DNA of 64,000 nucleotides from an uncultured Roseibium sp. (GCF_963669205.1 NZ_OY769915.1:2640001-2704000), one strand, 5' to 3'. Positions 52,544-61,392 are shown, counted from the first letter of the stretch. Notes: generated by a model not told the origin, from the sequence alone. Numbers and translations: made by a program.

Positions 52544-53782
52544 ATGGACTACGGCCATCCAGAGCAGAACAGGATTGTCGAGGCACCGTCTCTCGGCGTT
52601 TTGATTGCCATTTCCACGGTCAGTCCGCTGGCAATGCAGATTTATCTGCCATCATTGGCCGGCATGATGATCGTGTTTTCGGCATCGGCCGGCGAAATTC
52701 AACTCTCTATGTCCGCCTACTTCATCGCATTGGCGATCTCTCAACTGTTCTGGGGACCGCTGTCCGACCAGTTCGGACGCCGGCCCGTGATTATCGTCGG
52801 AATGGCGCTGTTTGTGGCTGGAACCGTCTGGTGTCTTTTTGCGCCGACGATTGAATGGCTGATTGCAGCACGTGTCCTGCAGGCGGCGGGGGGAAGCGCC
52901 GGAATTGTGCTCGCACGGGCAATCGTCAGGGATCTATATGGTCCTGCTCAGGCCGCAAGCAGGATCAGCTATGTCATGATGGGCATGGCCGTCATGCCCA
53001 CGATCGCACCTGCACTCGGTGGCGTCCTCGATCAGTACTATGGCTGGCAGGGCGGATTTGTTCTGCTGCTGCTGATCGGTACCGGCGTTTTCGTCGCAAG
53101 CTACCTGGCGCTTCCGGAAACCAATCCGGTACGCAGTTCTGCAGGGTTTGGAAGAGCCTTCCGAGCCTATCGCATCTTGATGGGCGAACCGCTTTTCTGG
53201 AGCTATGCGCTCACGGCGTCTTTTTCCGCTTTGACCTATTTCGCCTATCTGGGCGGCGCCCCGTTCATCGCGGCGCAGCTTCTCGCCTTGAGCGCTGCCG
53301 AGATGGGGCTGTATTTCATGTTCGTCGCGATCGGTTACATCGCGGGCAACTTCGTGTCCGGCAGGTTTTCCGAGCGCGTCGGGCTCTTTCCCATGATCAT
53401 CTCGGGAACGCTCCTGAGCCTGCTTTGCGTCGCACTGATGGGAGGTCTTGCCTTTTTCGGGATTGTCACGGCCGCAAGCATCTTCCTGCCGATGTTCGTG
53501 CTGGGTCTCGGCAACGGCATCTGTCTGCCGAGCACGATTTCCGGTGCCGTCAGTGTCCGTCCCGAGCATGCCGGATCGGCATCCGGCCTGGTGGCCTCGA
53601 TGCAGGTCGGGTGGGGGGCAGCCGCCGGGACTCTCGTCGCGTGGCTGTTTGCCGACAGTTTTCTTGCGGGCTCTGCCTGGAGCATGATCCTGATCATGGC
53701 TCTCGGGGCTGTAGCCAACCTTGCCGCGGCAATGACAATCAAGCGGGCCACGGCCTCGCAGCGTTTCGTGCCCGCTGAATAG
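52544..53782 (+). CDS. Bcr/CflA family multidrug efflux MFS transporter
   Basis: 412 residues from ATG 52544 (TTG 52532 is an alternative). Twelve membrane helices; motif A GPLSDQFGRRPVIIVG near 65-80 and MPTIAPALGGVLDQYYGW near 150-167 are Bcr/CflA signatures. Inner-membrane drug/proton antiporter, substrates unknown. No local regulator gene is evident. Confidence 0.92.
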   Translation: MDYGHPEQNRIVEAPSLGVLIAISTVSPLAMQIYLPSLAGMMIVFSASAGEIQLSMSAYFIALAISQLFWGPLSDQFGRRPVIIVGMALFVAGTVWCLFAPTIEWLIAARVLQAAGGSAGIVLARAIVRDLYGPAQAASRISYVMMGMAVMPTIAPALGGVLDQYYGWQGGFVLLLLIGTGVFVASYLALPETNPVRSSAGFGRAFRAYRILMGEPLFWSYALTASFSALTYFAYLGGAPFIAAQLLALSAAEMGLYFMFVAIGYIAGNFVSGRFSERVGLFPMIISGTLLSLLCVALMGGLAFFGIVTAASIFLPMFVLGLGNGICLPSTISGAVSVRPEHAGSASGLVASMQVGWGAAAGTLVAWLFADSFLAGSAWSMILIMALGAVANLAAAMTIKRATASQRFVPAE

Positions 53783-53826
53783 CAGCCCTGCTTCATTTGT
53801 TTAACGGCAAGCTTGAGAGGCGGCAA

Positions 53827-54894
53827 TCAGCCGCCTGTCACGCTCATGTGGCGTGAAACGGCCGGCTGTTTTGACCTCCGGTCGATGACGAAATCATGGC
53901 CCTTGGGTTTGCGCCCGATGGCCTCGTCAATGGCTTCGTTCAGGACTTCGTTGCCTTCAGATGCGCGCAGCGGAGCGCGCAGATCCGCCATGTCGTCCTG
54001 CCCGAGGCACATGTAAAGCTGCCCGGTGCAGGTGACGCGCACACGGTTGCAGCTTTCGCAGAAATTATGCGTCAGCGGCGTGATGAAGCCCAGGCGGCCG
54101 CCGGTTTCCTCGATCGTCACATACCGCGCCGGCCCGCCCGTCTTGTAGGGGATGTCCGTCAGCGTGAATTGCTCCGAAAGCCGTTGGCGCACCGTTGAGA
54201 GCGGCAGATACTGGTCCGTCCGGTCGCCGTCGATCTCACCGAGCGGCATTGTTTCGATCAGGGTCAGATCATGACCCTCGCCATGACACCATTCCAGCAT
54301 CTCGACGATTTCGTGCTCGTTGACGTCCTTGAGGGCCACCATGTTGATCTTGACCTTCAGACCGGCAGCGGTTGCTGCGCGAATGCCGCCGAGCACCTTT
54401 TCAAGATCGCCCCAGCGGGTCACGGCCTTGAATTTCTGCGCATTGAGCGTGTCGATCGAGACATTGATGCGGCGGACACCGCAATCGTAGAGCTCCGTCG
54501 CGTAGCGGGCGAGCTGTGATCCGTTTGTGGTGATCGTCAACTCTTCGAGAGCCCCGTTGTCGAGATGACGTCCCAGGCTCCGGATCAGGCTCATGATGTT
54601 CTTGCGCACCAGCGGTTCGCCGCCCGTCAGACGCAGCTTGCGCACGCCTTTTTCGATGAATGCGGAGCAAAGCCGGTCAAGTTCTTCGAGGCTCAAGACT
54701 TCCCGCTTGGGAAGAAAGGTCATGTCCTCCGCCATGCAATAAACGCATCTGAAGTCGCAGCGATCGGTCACAGAAACACGCAGGTAGGTGACGGCTCGGC
54801 CGAAGGGATCAATCATAGGAGATGTCGGGCCCGGGGCATCGGCCGAATTGGTAGGAACGACAATTTTCCCGTCTGTCACGCTTTTCTCTCCCAT
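53827..54894 (-). CDS. moaA: GTP 3',8-cyclase MoaA
   Basis: 355 residues from ATG 54894. Radical-SAM cluster CDFRCVYC near 46-53, SAM-binding GGEPLVRK near 94, the second cluster FCESCNRVRVTC near 285-297 and LYMC, and the essential C-terminal GG (SVTGG). First step of molybdopterin synthesis. It is separated by about 5.4 kb from the fdhD-mobA-mobB-moeA operon; moaB/C/D/E are elsewhere. Confidence 0.95.
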   Translation of the reverse strand: MGEKSVTDGKIVVPTNSADAPGPTSPMIDPFGRAVTYLRVSVTDRCDFRCVYCMAEDMTFLPKREVLSLEELDRLCSAFIEKGVRKLRLTGGEPLVRKNIMSLIRSLGRHLDNGALEELTITTNGSQLARYATELYDCGVRRINVSIDTLNAQKFKAVTRWGDLEKVLGGIRAATAAGLKVKINMVALKDVNEHEIVEMLEWCHGEGHDLTLIETMPLGEIDGDRTDQYLPLSTVRQRLSEQFTLTDIPYKTGGPARYVTIEETGGRLGFITPLTHNFCESCNRVRVTCTGQLYMCLGQDDMADLRAPLRASEGNEVLNEAIDEAIGRKPKGHDFVIDRRSKQPAVSRHMSVTGG

Positions 54895-55018
54895 GCGTAC
54901 ATTTTTATTGACCACATCATATGGCGCGCCGCCAGACAATAGCAATGGAAACCGCCATGCCTGAGGACACTCCCGACGACAGGTAAACTTGAGAGTGTAG
55001 TTTTGTCAATCGGACGCT

Positions 55019-55474
55019 TCAGGTCTTCTCGTCGCGGTTTGCATCGAGAAGGGTCCGGATTTCGGCAAGGGCAGGGACTAGTTCGCGGATCTTGTCCTCC
55101 GGATACTGCTTCCGGAAGACGTCTATATCGGGATCGATCGACTTGACGGCGGCGTCGCGGAACAGCCGGCCGGCATCCGTCAACCACACGGTCTTGCTGC
55201 GGCCGTCATCAGGATTCGGACGGATCTCGACAAAGCCGTGCTCCACCAGGCCGCCCAGTGTGTGGGTCATTGTGGTTTTCGGGACCTGAAACGCCCTGGC
55301 GAGCGCGAGCGGGGTCTGACCGTTCTTGACCCGGATGAGGTGATTGACGACGCTGAAATGCGGAAGGGTCAAACCCTTGGGCAAACGCGCCTCCAGAGCT
55401 GTTCGGCTGAGCTGCGCGATTATCCCGATTTCGTTGAAGAACGCGAAAAACAGCGTTCGGGTGTCGTTATCCAT
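55019..55474 (-). CDS. MarR family transcriptional regulator
   Basis: 151 residues with a winged HTH near 45-110 (LALARAFQVPKTTMTHTLGGL, then NPDDGRSKTVWLT wing). Its start overlaps the end of the nitroreductase-like gene by 8 bases, so the two form an operon. The tandem palindromes at 56586-56623 in front of the operon are the likely binding sites, giving autorepression. Confidence 0.9.
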   Translation of the reverse strand: MDNDTRTLFFAFFNEIGIIAQLSRTALEARLPKGLTLPHFSVVNHLIRVKNGQTPLALARAFQVPKTTMTHTLGGLVEHGFVEIRPNPDDGRSKTVWLTDAGRLFRDAAVKSIDPDIDVFRKQYPEDKIRELVPALAEIRTLLDANRDEKT

Positions 55475-56573
55475 TCATGATCCGTGTTTCGAGCGGCCAG
55501 CGCGGCGAGGGAGGCGTTGCTGGACCGTAACCCAATCTGCCCAGCATCTGAACCGTTTCCCCCGGTTTGGCAAGGAGTTCATGCGCCCTCCGATAATGTG
55601 GCGTCATTTCCTCGAATTCCTGCAGCGCCTGGCTCACCGGGTGCAGTGCGAGCCCCAGTCTTGTGGTTTCCAGGTTCAGGCGCAGCCAGCGCCTCCCGGC
55701 GTCGATCTGGTCTCTCCGGGCATTTGACCGGGTTGTCTGGACGACATAGGCCGGTGTTGCAGCCAGCATTTCGCGATAGATCTTCACACCCTCCTGAAAC
55801 CCGGTCGAGGCCGGGTCGAGCTGATCCTTCCGGTTCAAAACGCCGGCGAGCATCAGCGTTTCAAGAAAGGGACCGCCCAGATCGATACCATCCGGATTGG
55901 CATTGATTTCGGATTTGCCGAACCGCATCAGGTCGACGCTTTCCTTAAGCGTTCTGTGGGTCTGCATCTCGGTGAGCCAGGCGTTCCAGGTGAGATCCCT
56001 GATCTGAGCCACCTGCGCCGTGTCGGTTATGACGGCGCCGAACGGATCAAGTGCCGCGATCATGCTTTCCGGGACGGCCTTGTCCTGAAACGGCTCCTTG
56101 CAGGTCCGCCTTGCCAGGATCTGGTTCGCCAGGGGATCAACGTCGCTGCCGGCTCGCAGCGAAACGCGGGCGACCGGACCGGCTTCGCCATCCGGGAACA
56201 GCACAATATCGGCTGCGCGGTTCTTCAGCGTGGCAGCGACGGACATCAGCTCCAGAAAACACCCCAGACCGATGAAAATCTGACGGTGAAAAGGATCGGT
56301 ATGCGGCAGATCCCGGGTCTCGTCCCGATGCAGAAGAAAGTCTTCGTGTCCCTGGAGTTCAAGAAGCCAGGGTTGCCTGTTGTGCGGGTTGGGCGCCAGC
56401 AATGCATGGGACAGTGCGAACAGCCTCGGGTCCTCATAGGTGCCGGCAGTGTCCCAGGGGGCGAGTGCCTTTTCAGGTATACGCGTTGCCAGGAAGGTGC
56501 CGGCGGACGCGGTGGCCGCAACCACCGCGCCGCCACCGAGAATTGCAAGTGTCTTTCTGCGTGTCAGGGTCAT
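55467..56573 (-). CDS. Tat-exported nitroreductase-like protein
   Basis: 368 residues from the ATG at 56573, which has GGAG at a good distance; the ATG at 56585 abuts the operator and has no ribosome site. TRRKTLAILGGGAVVAA is a twin-arginine signal. APNPHNRQPWLLEL near 57-70 is the FMN-binding start of nitroreductases, and the C-terminal LGRLGYGPATPPSPR also matches. It should be a periplasmic FMN oxidoreductase acting on an aromatic or quinone-like compound that is sensed by the MarR protein. Confidence 0.85.
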   Translation of the reverse strand: MTLTRRKTLAILGGGAVVAATASAGTFLATRIPEKALAPWDTAGTYEDPRLFALSHALLAPNPHNRQPWLLELQGHEDFLLHRDETRDLPHTDPFHRQIFIGLGCFLELMSVAATLKNRAADIVLFPDGEAGPVARVSLRAGSDVDPLANQILARRTCKEPFQDKAVPESMIAALDPFGAVITDTAQVAQIRDLTWNAWLTEMQTHRTLKESVDLMRFGKSEINANPDGIDLGGPFLETLMLAGVLNRKDQLDPASTGFQEGVKIYREMLAATPAYVVQTTRSNARRDQIDAGRRWLRLNLETTRLGLALHPVSQALQEFEEMTPHYRRAHELLAKPGETVQMLGRLGYGPATPPSPRWPLETRIMNG

Positions 56574-56585
56574 CATTTTCTCCAT

Positions 56586-56623
56586 TAGTACGATGTCGTA
56601 CTAGATAGTGCGAAATCGTACCA
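56586..56623. promoter_or_regulatory. Tandem MarR-type operator
   Basis: TAGTACGA-TG-TCGTACTA (56586-56603) is a perfect palindrome; TAGTGCGA-AA-TCGTACCA (56606-56623) is a close second copy, centres 20 bp apart. They sit directly in front of the nitroreductase-marR operon. Confidence 0.78.
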
Positions 56624-56674
56624 AAGCAAGAAAGCTGTAAAAAATTTCGGGGTTTTTTGTGCTGAGACTTGTAA

Positions 56675-56717
56675 TGACACTAAAAGGTGTTATTTAAAGT
56701 GACACCGAAAGGTGTTG
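56675..56717. promoter_or_regulatory. Tandem ArsR-type operator of the cupin operon
   Basis: TGACACTAAAAGGTGTTA (56675-56692) and TGACACCGAAAGGTGTTG (56700-56717) are direct repeats 25 bp apart, each an inverted repeat ACACC-N4-GGTGT (first arm ACACT in copy one). The second ends 15 bp before the cupin ATG at 56733. Confidence 0.72.
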
Positions 56718-56732
56718 TGTATGGAGGTGCAG

Positions 56733-57176
56733 ATGCGAATGACGAAATGCCTGGGAGCGGTTGCCGTCTCCCTTTTTGCAAGTGCTCCGGTTCTCGGGGC
56801 CGGTGAGGCTGAGATCAAGCTGAGAGCTCAGCCGGACCTTGCTTGGCAAACGACTGCCGAGGGCGTCGCCTTCGCGCCGCTGAAAGGGGACCGTTTCGAG
56901 GAAAGCTACATGGCGATGGTGCGGTTGCCGGCCGGTCTCGTCAGTCCGGTCCACACCAAGAGTGCGGGAATGTTCGGCCTCGTGGTTGCCGGTGAAATGG
57001 TTCACGTAGCCGCCGACGGGACAGACGCGGCGGAAAACGTCCTGAAAAGCGGCGACTATTATGAAATCCCCGCCGGACTGCCACACCTGAGCAAATGCGT
57101 TTCGCAGGTCGATTGTGTCACGTTTCTGTACCAGGACGGTCCGTTCGACTTCCTGCCGGTTGGGGAGGAACGCTGA
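56733..57176 (+). CDS. Secreted cupin-fold protein
   Basis: 147 residues from ATG 56733 with GGAGG upstream. Signal peptide to about residue 21 (LFASAPVLGAG). The barrel has VSPVHTKSAGMFGLVVAGEMVH near 72-93 and YYEIPAGLPHLSKC near 112-125, with two possible metal histidines. It resembles DUF4437/ChrR-like cupins. Function unknown. Stop codon overlaps the arsR start by one base. Confidence 0.8.
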   Translation: MRMTKCLGAVAVSLFASAPVLGAGEAEIKLRAQPDLAWQTTAEGVAFAPLKGDRFEESYMAMVRLPAGLVSPVHTKSAGMFGLVVAGEMVHVAADGTDAAENVLKSGDYYEIPAGLPHLSKCVSQVDCVTFLYQDGPFDFLPVGEER

Positions 57177-57517
57177 TGAACACGGGACCGCAACCTGTTT
57201 TCCGGGCGCTTTCCGATCCGACCCGGCGCGAGATCCTGTTGCATTTGAGCCGGGAAAGCCTCGCGATCTCCGAAATTTCGGAAAGGTTCGGCATCACACG
57301 GACCGCAATCAACAAGCATCTGGCGATCCTCGAGGAAGGCGGTCTCGTCAGAAGTGAAACGATCGGACGGGAGCGCAGGAAGAGCCTCTCTCCGGAGCCT
57401 CTGAGATCGGCGTTTGAATGGCTCGGGTTCTTCGAACAGTTCTGGGACCGGAAACTTGCCGATCTGCAGCGTGAAATCGCCAGGGACATGAAGGAACAGG
57501 AAGGAAAACCGAAATGA
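57176..57517 (+). CDS. ArsR family transcriptional regulator
   Basis: 113 residues: winged HTH (RREILLHLSRESLAISEISE, ITRTAINKHLAILEEGGLV). The metal-binding CxC motif of true arsenic sensors is absent, so the signal is not a thiol-bound metal. ArsR proteins of this type travel with SRPBCC proteins, as here. Likely autorepressor at the tandem sites 56675-56717. Confidence 0.92.
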   Translation: MNTGPQPVFRALSDPTRREILLHLSRESLAISEISERFGITRTAINKHLAILEEGGLVRSETIGRERRKSLSPEPLRSAFEWLGFFEQFWDRKLADLQREIARDMKEQEGKPK

Positions 57518-57948
57518 CTGCGACCACGATTACCAAGACGATATTCCTGAACGCGCCGCGCGAACATGTCTGGTCATTCCTGACCGAGAAGGACAAGCTT
57601 GCACGCTGGTTCCATCCGGCGGAAGAAGACCTGCAGGAAGGCGCGGATTACACGCTGCTCGACCAGCATGGTGACATGAGCAGGATCTGCTGGGGCAGGG
57701 TTCTCGAAATGAAACCGCACGAACGCCTTGTCTACACCTTCACTGTCAAACCGTTGAACGGGGCCATGACCACCGTCCACTGGACGCTGGAGGACGCTGC
57801 TGGCGGAACGCGCCTGACGCTTGTCCACGAAGGCATCGAACAGGCGGCCGGAGAAGCCGCCTTCATGATGCTGAGCGCGCTCGATACGGGCTGGGACGAG
57901 CATTTCGGGCGGTTCCGCACCCAGGTTCGCGAACCTGTTCCTGCGTAA
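57514..57948 (+). CDS. SRPBCC/AHSA1 family ligand-binding protein
   Basis: 144 residues; FLNAPREHVWSFLTEKDKLARWFHP near 11-35 and WTLEDAAGGTRLTLVHEGIE near 91-110 are the START-like AHSA1 signatures. Four-base overlap with arsR. The protein binds a hydrophobic ligand and may shield or sense it for the regulator. Confidence 0.9.
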   Translation: MTATTITKTIFLNAPREHVWSFLTEKDKLARWFHPAEEDLQEGADYTLLDQHGDMSRICWGRVLEMKPHERLVYTFTVKPLNGAMTTVHWTLEDAAGGTRLTLVHEGIEQAAGEAAFMMLSALDTGWDEHFGRFRTQVREPVPA

Positions 57949-58049
57949 CTGGCGAAGTGATGTCGGCGGCCGGCGGAAATTGCCGGCCGCACCGTTGATC
58001 CAGTCGCGGTCATGGACGTATCTGGAACAGTCAACATATTAGAGGCATC

Positions 58050-59486
58050 ATGACGACACTTGTTTGGTTCCGGCAGGACCTGAGAACGGCAGACAACCCG
58101 GCGCTCCATGAAGCGGTCAAAAACGGACCGGTTCTGCCTGTGTTCGTGCTGGAGGATCCGGCACAGACCGGTGAGACCCATCCGCTCGGGGGGGCCAGCA
58201 AATGGTGGCTTCATCACAGCCTTGAAAACCTCGCACGGAACCTGCCGGGTCTGATTGTATGCAGGGGCGACGCGCGCCACCTCATTCCGCAGATCGCACG
58301 GGAGAGCGGGGTTCGCGCGGTCTACTGGAACCGTTGCTACGAGCCGCAGGCGATCGAGCGCGACACGGAAATCAAGGCCCTCCTGAAGGACGGCGGTTTC
58401 GAGGTCCAGAGCTTCAAGGCATCGCTTCTGTTCGAACCATGGGAACTCGCCAACAAGGCCGGGGGTTCCTTCAAGGTCTATTCGCCGTTCTGGAAAACGG
58501 CGCAGCAGCGGCAGGTGAACGCACCGCTGCCCGCACCAAAAGACGTGACCTTCGTGGACAGCGCGCATGGCGAAGCCCTTGAAAACCTCGGGCTGCTGCC
58601 GTCAAGGCCGAATTGGGCAGCGGGATGGGATCGTCTGTGGCAACCCGGAGAAGACGGCGCGTCGGAGCGCCTGAAAGCGTTTCTGGCGGAAGGCCTTCAA
58701 GGCTACGGCGAGCTTCGCAACCGGCCGGATTTGCCGAATGTATCCAGGCTGTCCCCCCATCTGCATTTCGGCGACATCTCTCCGCGGCAAATCTGGAACG
58801 AAACCTGGAAGACGATCGATGCCGAGGACGGACACCGCAAGGACGGTCACAAGTTCCTGTCGGAGATCGCCTGGCGCGAATTTTCCTATCATCTCCTCTA
58901 TCACTTTCCGGAGCTGCCGCAGGCAAACTGGCGCCCTTCGTTCGACGCCTATCCCTGGCGGGACTCTCCGGAAGATATCCAACGCTGGCAGAAAGGTGAA
59001 ACCGGCTATCCGATCGTCGATGCGGGCATGCGTGAACTCTGGCGCACCGGGTACATGCACAACCGCGTCCGGATGATCGTCGCGAGTTTCCTGGTCAAGC
59101 ACCTTCGTTTGCACTGGCGCCACGGCGAAGCGTGGTTCCGCGACACGCTGCTCGATGCGGACCTTGCCAACAATTCCGCCAGCTGGCAGTGGGTGACCGG
59201 ATCCGGGGCCGATGCGGCACCTTATTTCAGGATCTTCAATCCGATCACGCAGGGCAGGAAATTCGATCCGGACGGTACCTACGTGAAGACCTGGGTACCG
59301 GAATTGAAAGGCTTGGAGACGGACTATCTGTTCGAGCCGTTCAGCGCGCCCAAATCCGAACTGGAACGGGCAGGCATTGTGCTCGGCAGGGACTATCCCT
59401 TGCCGATTGTCGATCACGCGGCGGCACGGCAGGCGGCGCTGGACGGATATGAAGCGGTGAAGCTGGCCGGTCAAAACGCCGCTTGA
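58050..59486 (+). CDS. phrB: Deoxyribodipyrimidine photo-lyase
   Basis: 478 residues. N-terminal antenna-binding alpha/beta domain (VWFRQDLRTADNPAL near 4-18), C-terminal FAD domain with HLHFGDISPRQIWNE near 235, WREFSYHLLYHFP near 275, GYPIVDAGMRELW near 325 and NNSASWQWVTGSGADAAPYFR near 375. These fit class I cyclobutane-dimer photolyases. It repairs UV dimers with blue light. A DUF971 gene follows. Confidence 0.95.
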   Translation: MTTLVWFRQDLRTADNPALHEAVKNGPVLPVFVLEDPAQTGETHPLGGASKWWLHHSLENLARNLPGLIVCRGDARHLIPQIARESGVRAVYWNRCYEPQAIERDTEIKALLKDGGFEVQSFKASLLFEPWELANKAGGSFKVYSPFWKTAQQRQVNAPLPAPKDVTFVDSAHGEALENLGLLPSRPNWAAGWDRLWQPGEDGASERLKAFLAEGLQGYGELRNRPDLPNVSRLSPHLHFGDISPRQIWNETWKTIDAEDGHRKDGHKFLSEIAWREFSYHLLYHFPELPQANWRPSFDAYPWRDSPEDIQRWQKGETGYPIVDAGMRELWRTGYMHNRVRMIVASFLVKHLRLHWRHGEAWFRDTLLDADLANNSASWQWVTGSGADAAPYFRIFNPITQGRKFDPDGTYVKTWVPELKGLETDYLFEPFSAPKSELERAGIVLGRDYPLPIVDHAAARQAALDGYEAVKLAGQNAA

Positions 59487-59551
59487 CGCCTCGACTGTGC
59501 GCAGTATCGTCCCGGCACACCTGAAAACTCAAATGCTCCGGAAGAAAATCA

Positions 59552-59920
59552 ATGGCGGACGAGTCCACTCCCTGGCCGACAGAACTGCGGGTCGCAAGCG
59601 ACAGGAAATCGCTGAAGGTTGCGTTCGACAATGGTTCTGCCCATGACCTGTCCGCTGAATATCTGAGGGTCTGCTCACCCTCTGCGGAGGTCAAGGGGCA
59701 TGCGCCGTCGCAAAAGCAGACGGTTCCCGGCAAGCGCAATGTCGAGATCATCAAGGTCGAACCGGTCGGCAATTACGCCGTTCGCATCCATTTCGACGAC
59801 ATGCATAGTTCGGGCATCTATTCATGGCGCTATTTGCTGGATCTCGGCGAGCGGCCGCAGAACCACTGGGGCGTCTACCTGCAGGAACTGGCGCAAAAGG
59901 GCCTCAGCCGGGACATCTAG
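59552..59920 (+). CDS. DUF971 (gamma-butyrobetaine hydroxylase N-terminal-like) protein
   Basis: 122 residues. WPTELRVASDRKSLKVAFDNG, LSAEYLRVCSPSAEV and GIYSWRYLLDLG are the DUF971 landmarks; in relatives the domain binds zinc or an Fe-S related partner and is often near apbC. The stop TAG at 59918-59920 is part of the terminal repeat of the palindromic element at 59916-60381, so the insertion may have set the current end. Confidence 0.9.
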   Translation: MADESTPWPTELRVASDRKSLKVAFDNGSAHDLSAEYLRVCSPSAEVKGHAPSQKQTVPGKRNVEIIKVEPVGNYAVRIHFDDMHSSGIYSWRYLLDLGERPQNHWGVYLQELAQKGLSRDI

Positions 59921-60123
59921 AGCATTTTCCGACCAATTTGGATCATTTGATGAGGATATCCGGTTCACTCGGCCAGGCGGGTCACGAAGCGCGATGCGGT
60001 GCATCGTGCAAGTGGCTCAACGCCGCCGATGGGCCGGATATTCTCACCCGTTGTGGAACGCATTCAAGCGACAATCGTCAAGACCGGCCGGGCCCTTTTC
60101 CGCTCTGGCATCGTTGGTCCACC

Positions 60124-60199
60124 CTAGTCACCTGAATCTGAAGTTCGACCAATTTTGCAGCGGGCTTCGAACGAACTTTAGATTCAAGAAGGTGACTAG
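60124..60199. repeat. Inner palindromic unit 1 (76 bp)
   Basis: CTAGTCACCTGAATCT opens the unit and AGATTCAAGAAGGTGACTAG closes it; the arms pair across nearly the whole length. Nested in the element 59916-60381. Confidence 0.7.
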
Positions 60200-60212
60200 C
60201 AAGTCTATGTTT

Positions 60213-60290
60213 CTAGTGCGGTTCACGAATTTGAAGTTCGCTTCGGAGACTGCTGCAGCAATGATGCGAACTTCAAATTCACCGCACTAG
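60213..60290. repeat. Inner palindromic unit 2 (78 bp)
   Basis: CTAGTGCGGT (60213-60222) pairs with ACCGCACTAG (60281-60290) and GAATTTGAAGTTCGC with GCGAACTTCAAATTC. The left arm has an extra TCAC. Nested in the element 59916-60381. Confidence 0.7.
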
Positions 60291-60483
60291 TGGTGGGAGA
60301 CACCGCGGCGGGCGAACCGTCTCGCCAGCGCGAAAAAGGGCCTCGGTCAAATGACCCAAATTGGTCGGAAAATGCTCTAGATCCGGATTACCCTCCCTGA
60401 TGGCGCGAATCGGTTAGACTGGCGGAAGGCTGACCCCGAGCCTTCCCCCTCCGACCGGAGAAGCAGCTGACCTGCAGGGCATC

Positions 60484-60524
60484 TAGAGCCCTTTTGAATG
60501 ATACTATCTTCAAATAAGGCTCTA
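60484..60524. repeat. Short palindrome before the DnaB-like gene
   Basis: TAGAGCC (60484-60490) and GGCTCTA (60518-60524) with TTTTGAA/TTCAAA inside form a 41-bp hairpin. It shares the CTAGAGC start with the larger element to its left and lies in the leader of the next gene. Confidence 0.55.
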
Positions 60525-60590
60525 TACCCCATTGGCTTGACGCGCGCGCATGAGGAGGGATTGCGGAACGGCGCAAACAGGATTTCGCCA

Positions 60591-61304
60591 ATGAAGTTGT
60601 CCGCTCCGGTCTATCGCCTCAGGCGCACGGCCAGAAACCTTTCCAGACGCGAAAACATTTCTCTTTCCAAGGCGCTTGACCGCATCGCAAATGCGGAAGG
60701 TTTCAGCAGTTGGAACCGTTTGGTCTCTGTCTACGGAAAACGTGCGCCATCAGCGCGCCTGCTGGAGGTTCTTCAACCGGGTGAATTGATGCTGCTGGCC
60801 GCACGGCCCGGGCATGGAAAGACACGTTTGGGTCTCGATCTGTTGTCGGAGGCAGCCAGCCGTGGTTTTTCCTCGGTGTTTTTCTCTTCGGAGTTTTCCG
60901 AAAAAAGGCTGTTGCAGCTTGGTCCGGCGATCTGGCATCCCGGGCCGGGACGTGACAGGTTTGAAGCCGTGCTCACGGATACGCTGAACGCGAACACTGT
61001 CATGGATTGTCTTTCGGGAAACGCCGGTGGTGTGGTCGCTGTCGTCGACTATCTGCAGGTTCTGGACCAGAACCGCGCGGCACCCGAACTGTCTGACCAG
61101 GTCGAAATGCTCAAAGGGTTTGCAGCCACCAGGGACATGCGGCTGGTGGTCCTGTCACAGGTTCACCGATCCTATGACCCGGCAGACAAGGCTCTCCCGG
61201 ACTGGACGGACGTCAGGCTGCCCAACCCCGTCGACCTGTCGATGTTCGACCGGGGCTGCTTTCTGCATGGCGGCAAGCTGGCCGTTCACCCGGGACCCGG
61301 ATGA
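60591..61304 (+). CDS. Stand-alone DnaB-like P-loop ATPase
   Basis: 237 residues from ATG 60591 (AGGA 8 bases before). After a basic N-terminal 50 residues with LSKALDRIANAEGFSSWNRL, a RecA/DnaB-type core follows: Walker A ARPGHGKTRLG near 74-84, SSEFSEKRL, Walker B GVVAVVDYLQVLDQ near 145-158 and SQVHRS near 192. Replicative helicases have a second N-terminal domain and about 450 residues; here it is missing. No phage or plasmid gene is close. Role unknown. Confidence 0.78.
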   Translation: MKLSAPVYRLRRTARNLSRRENISLSKALDRIANAEGFSSWNRLVSVYGKRAPSARLLEVLQPGELMLLAARPGHGKTRLGLDLLSEAASRGFSSVFFSSEFSEKRLLQLGPAIWHPGPGRDRFEAVLTDTLNANTVMDCLSGNAGGVVAVVDYLQVLDQNRAAPELSDQVEMLKGFAATRDMRLVVLSQVHRSYDPADKALPDWTDVRLPNPVDLSMFDRGCFLHGGKLAVHPGPG

Positions 61305-61341
61305 CACGGGAAGCCGGGAAAGCTGACGAGGGCACGAAAAA

Positions 61342-61367
61342 AAGGCCGGCTCACAAGATCCGGCCTT
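61342..61367 (-). terminator. Terminator of the YkuD gene
   Basis: AAGGCCGG (61342-61349) and CCGGCCTT (61360-61367) form the stem; on the minus strand a run of seven T follows. It also faces the DnaB-like gene and can act on both. Confidence 0.85.
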
Positions 61368-61392
61368 CTCTTAAACGAGCTGTGATCGATGC

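Larger units (their letters stand above)
59916..60381. mobile_element. Composite palindromic element with 35-bp terminal inverted repeats
   Basis: Left end 59916-59950 starts TCTAGAGCATTTTCCGACC; right end 60347-60381 is its reverse complement with a single mismatch over 35 bp. The 466-bp interior has no gene but contains two further complete palindromic units (60124-60199, 60213-60290), which look like later insertions. CTAG forms the ends of all three. Confidence 0.8.
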
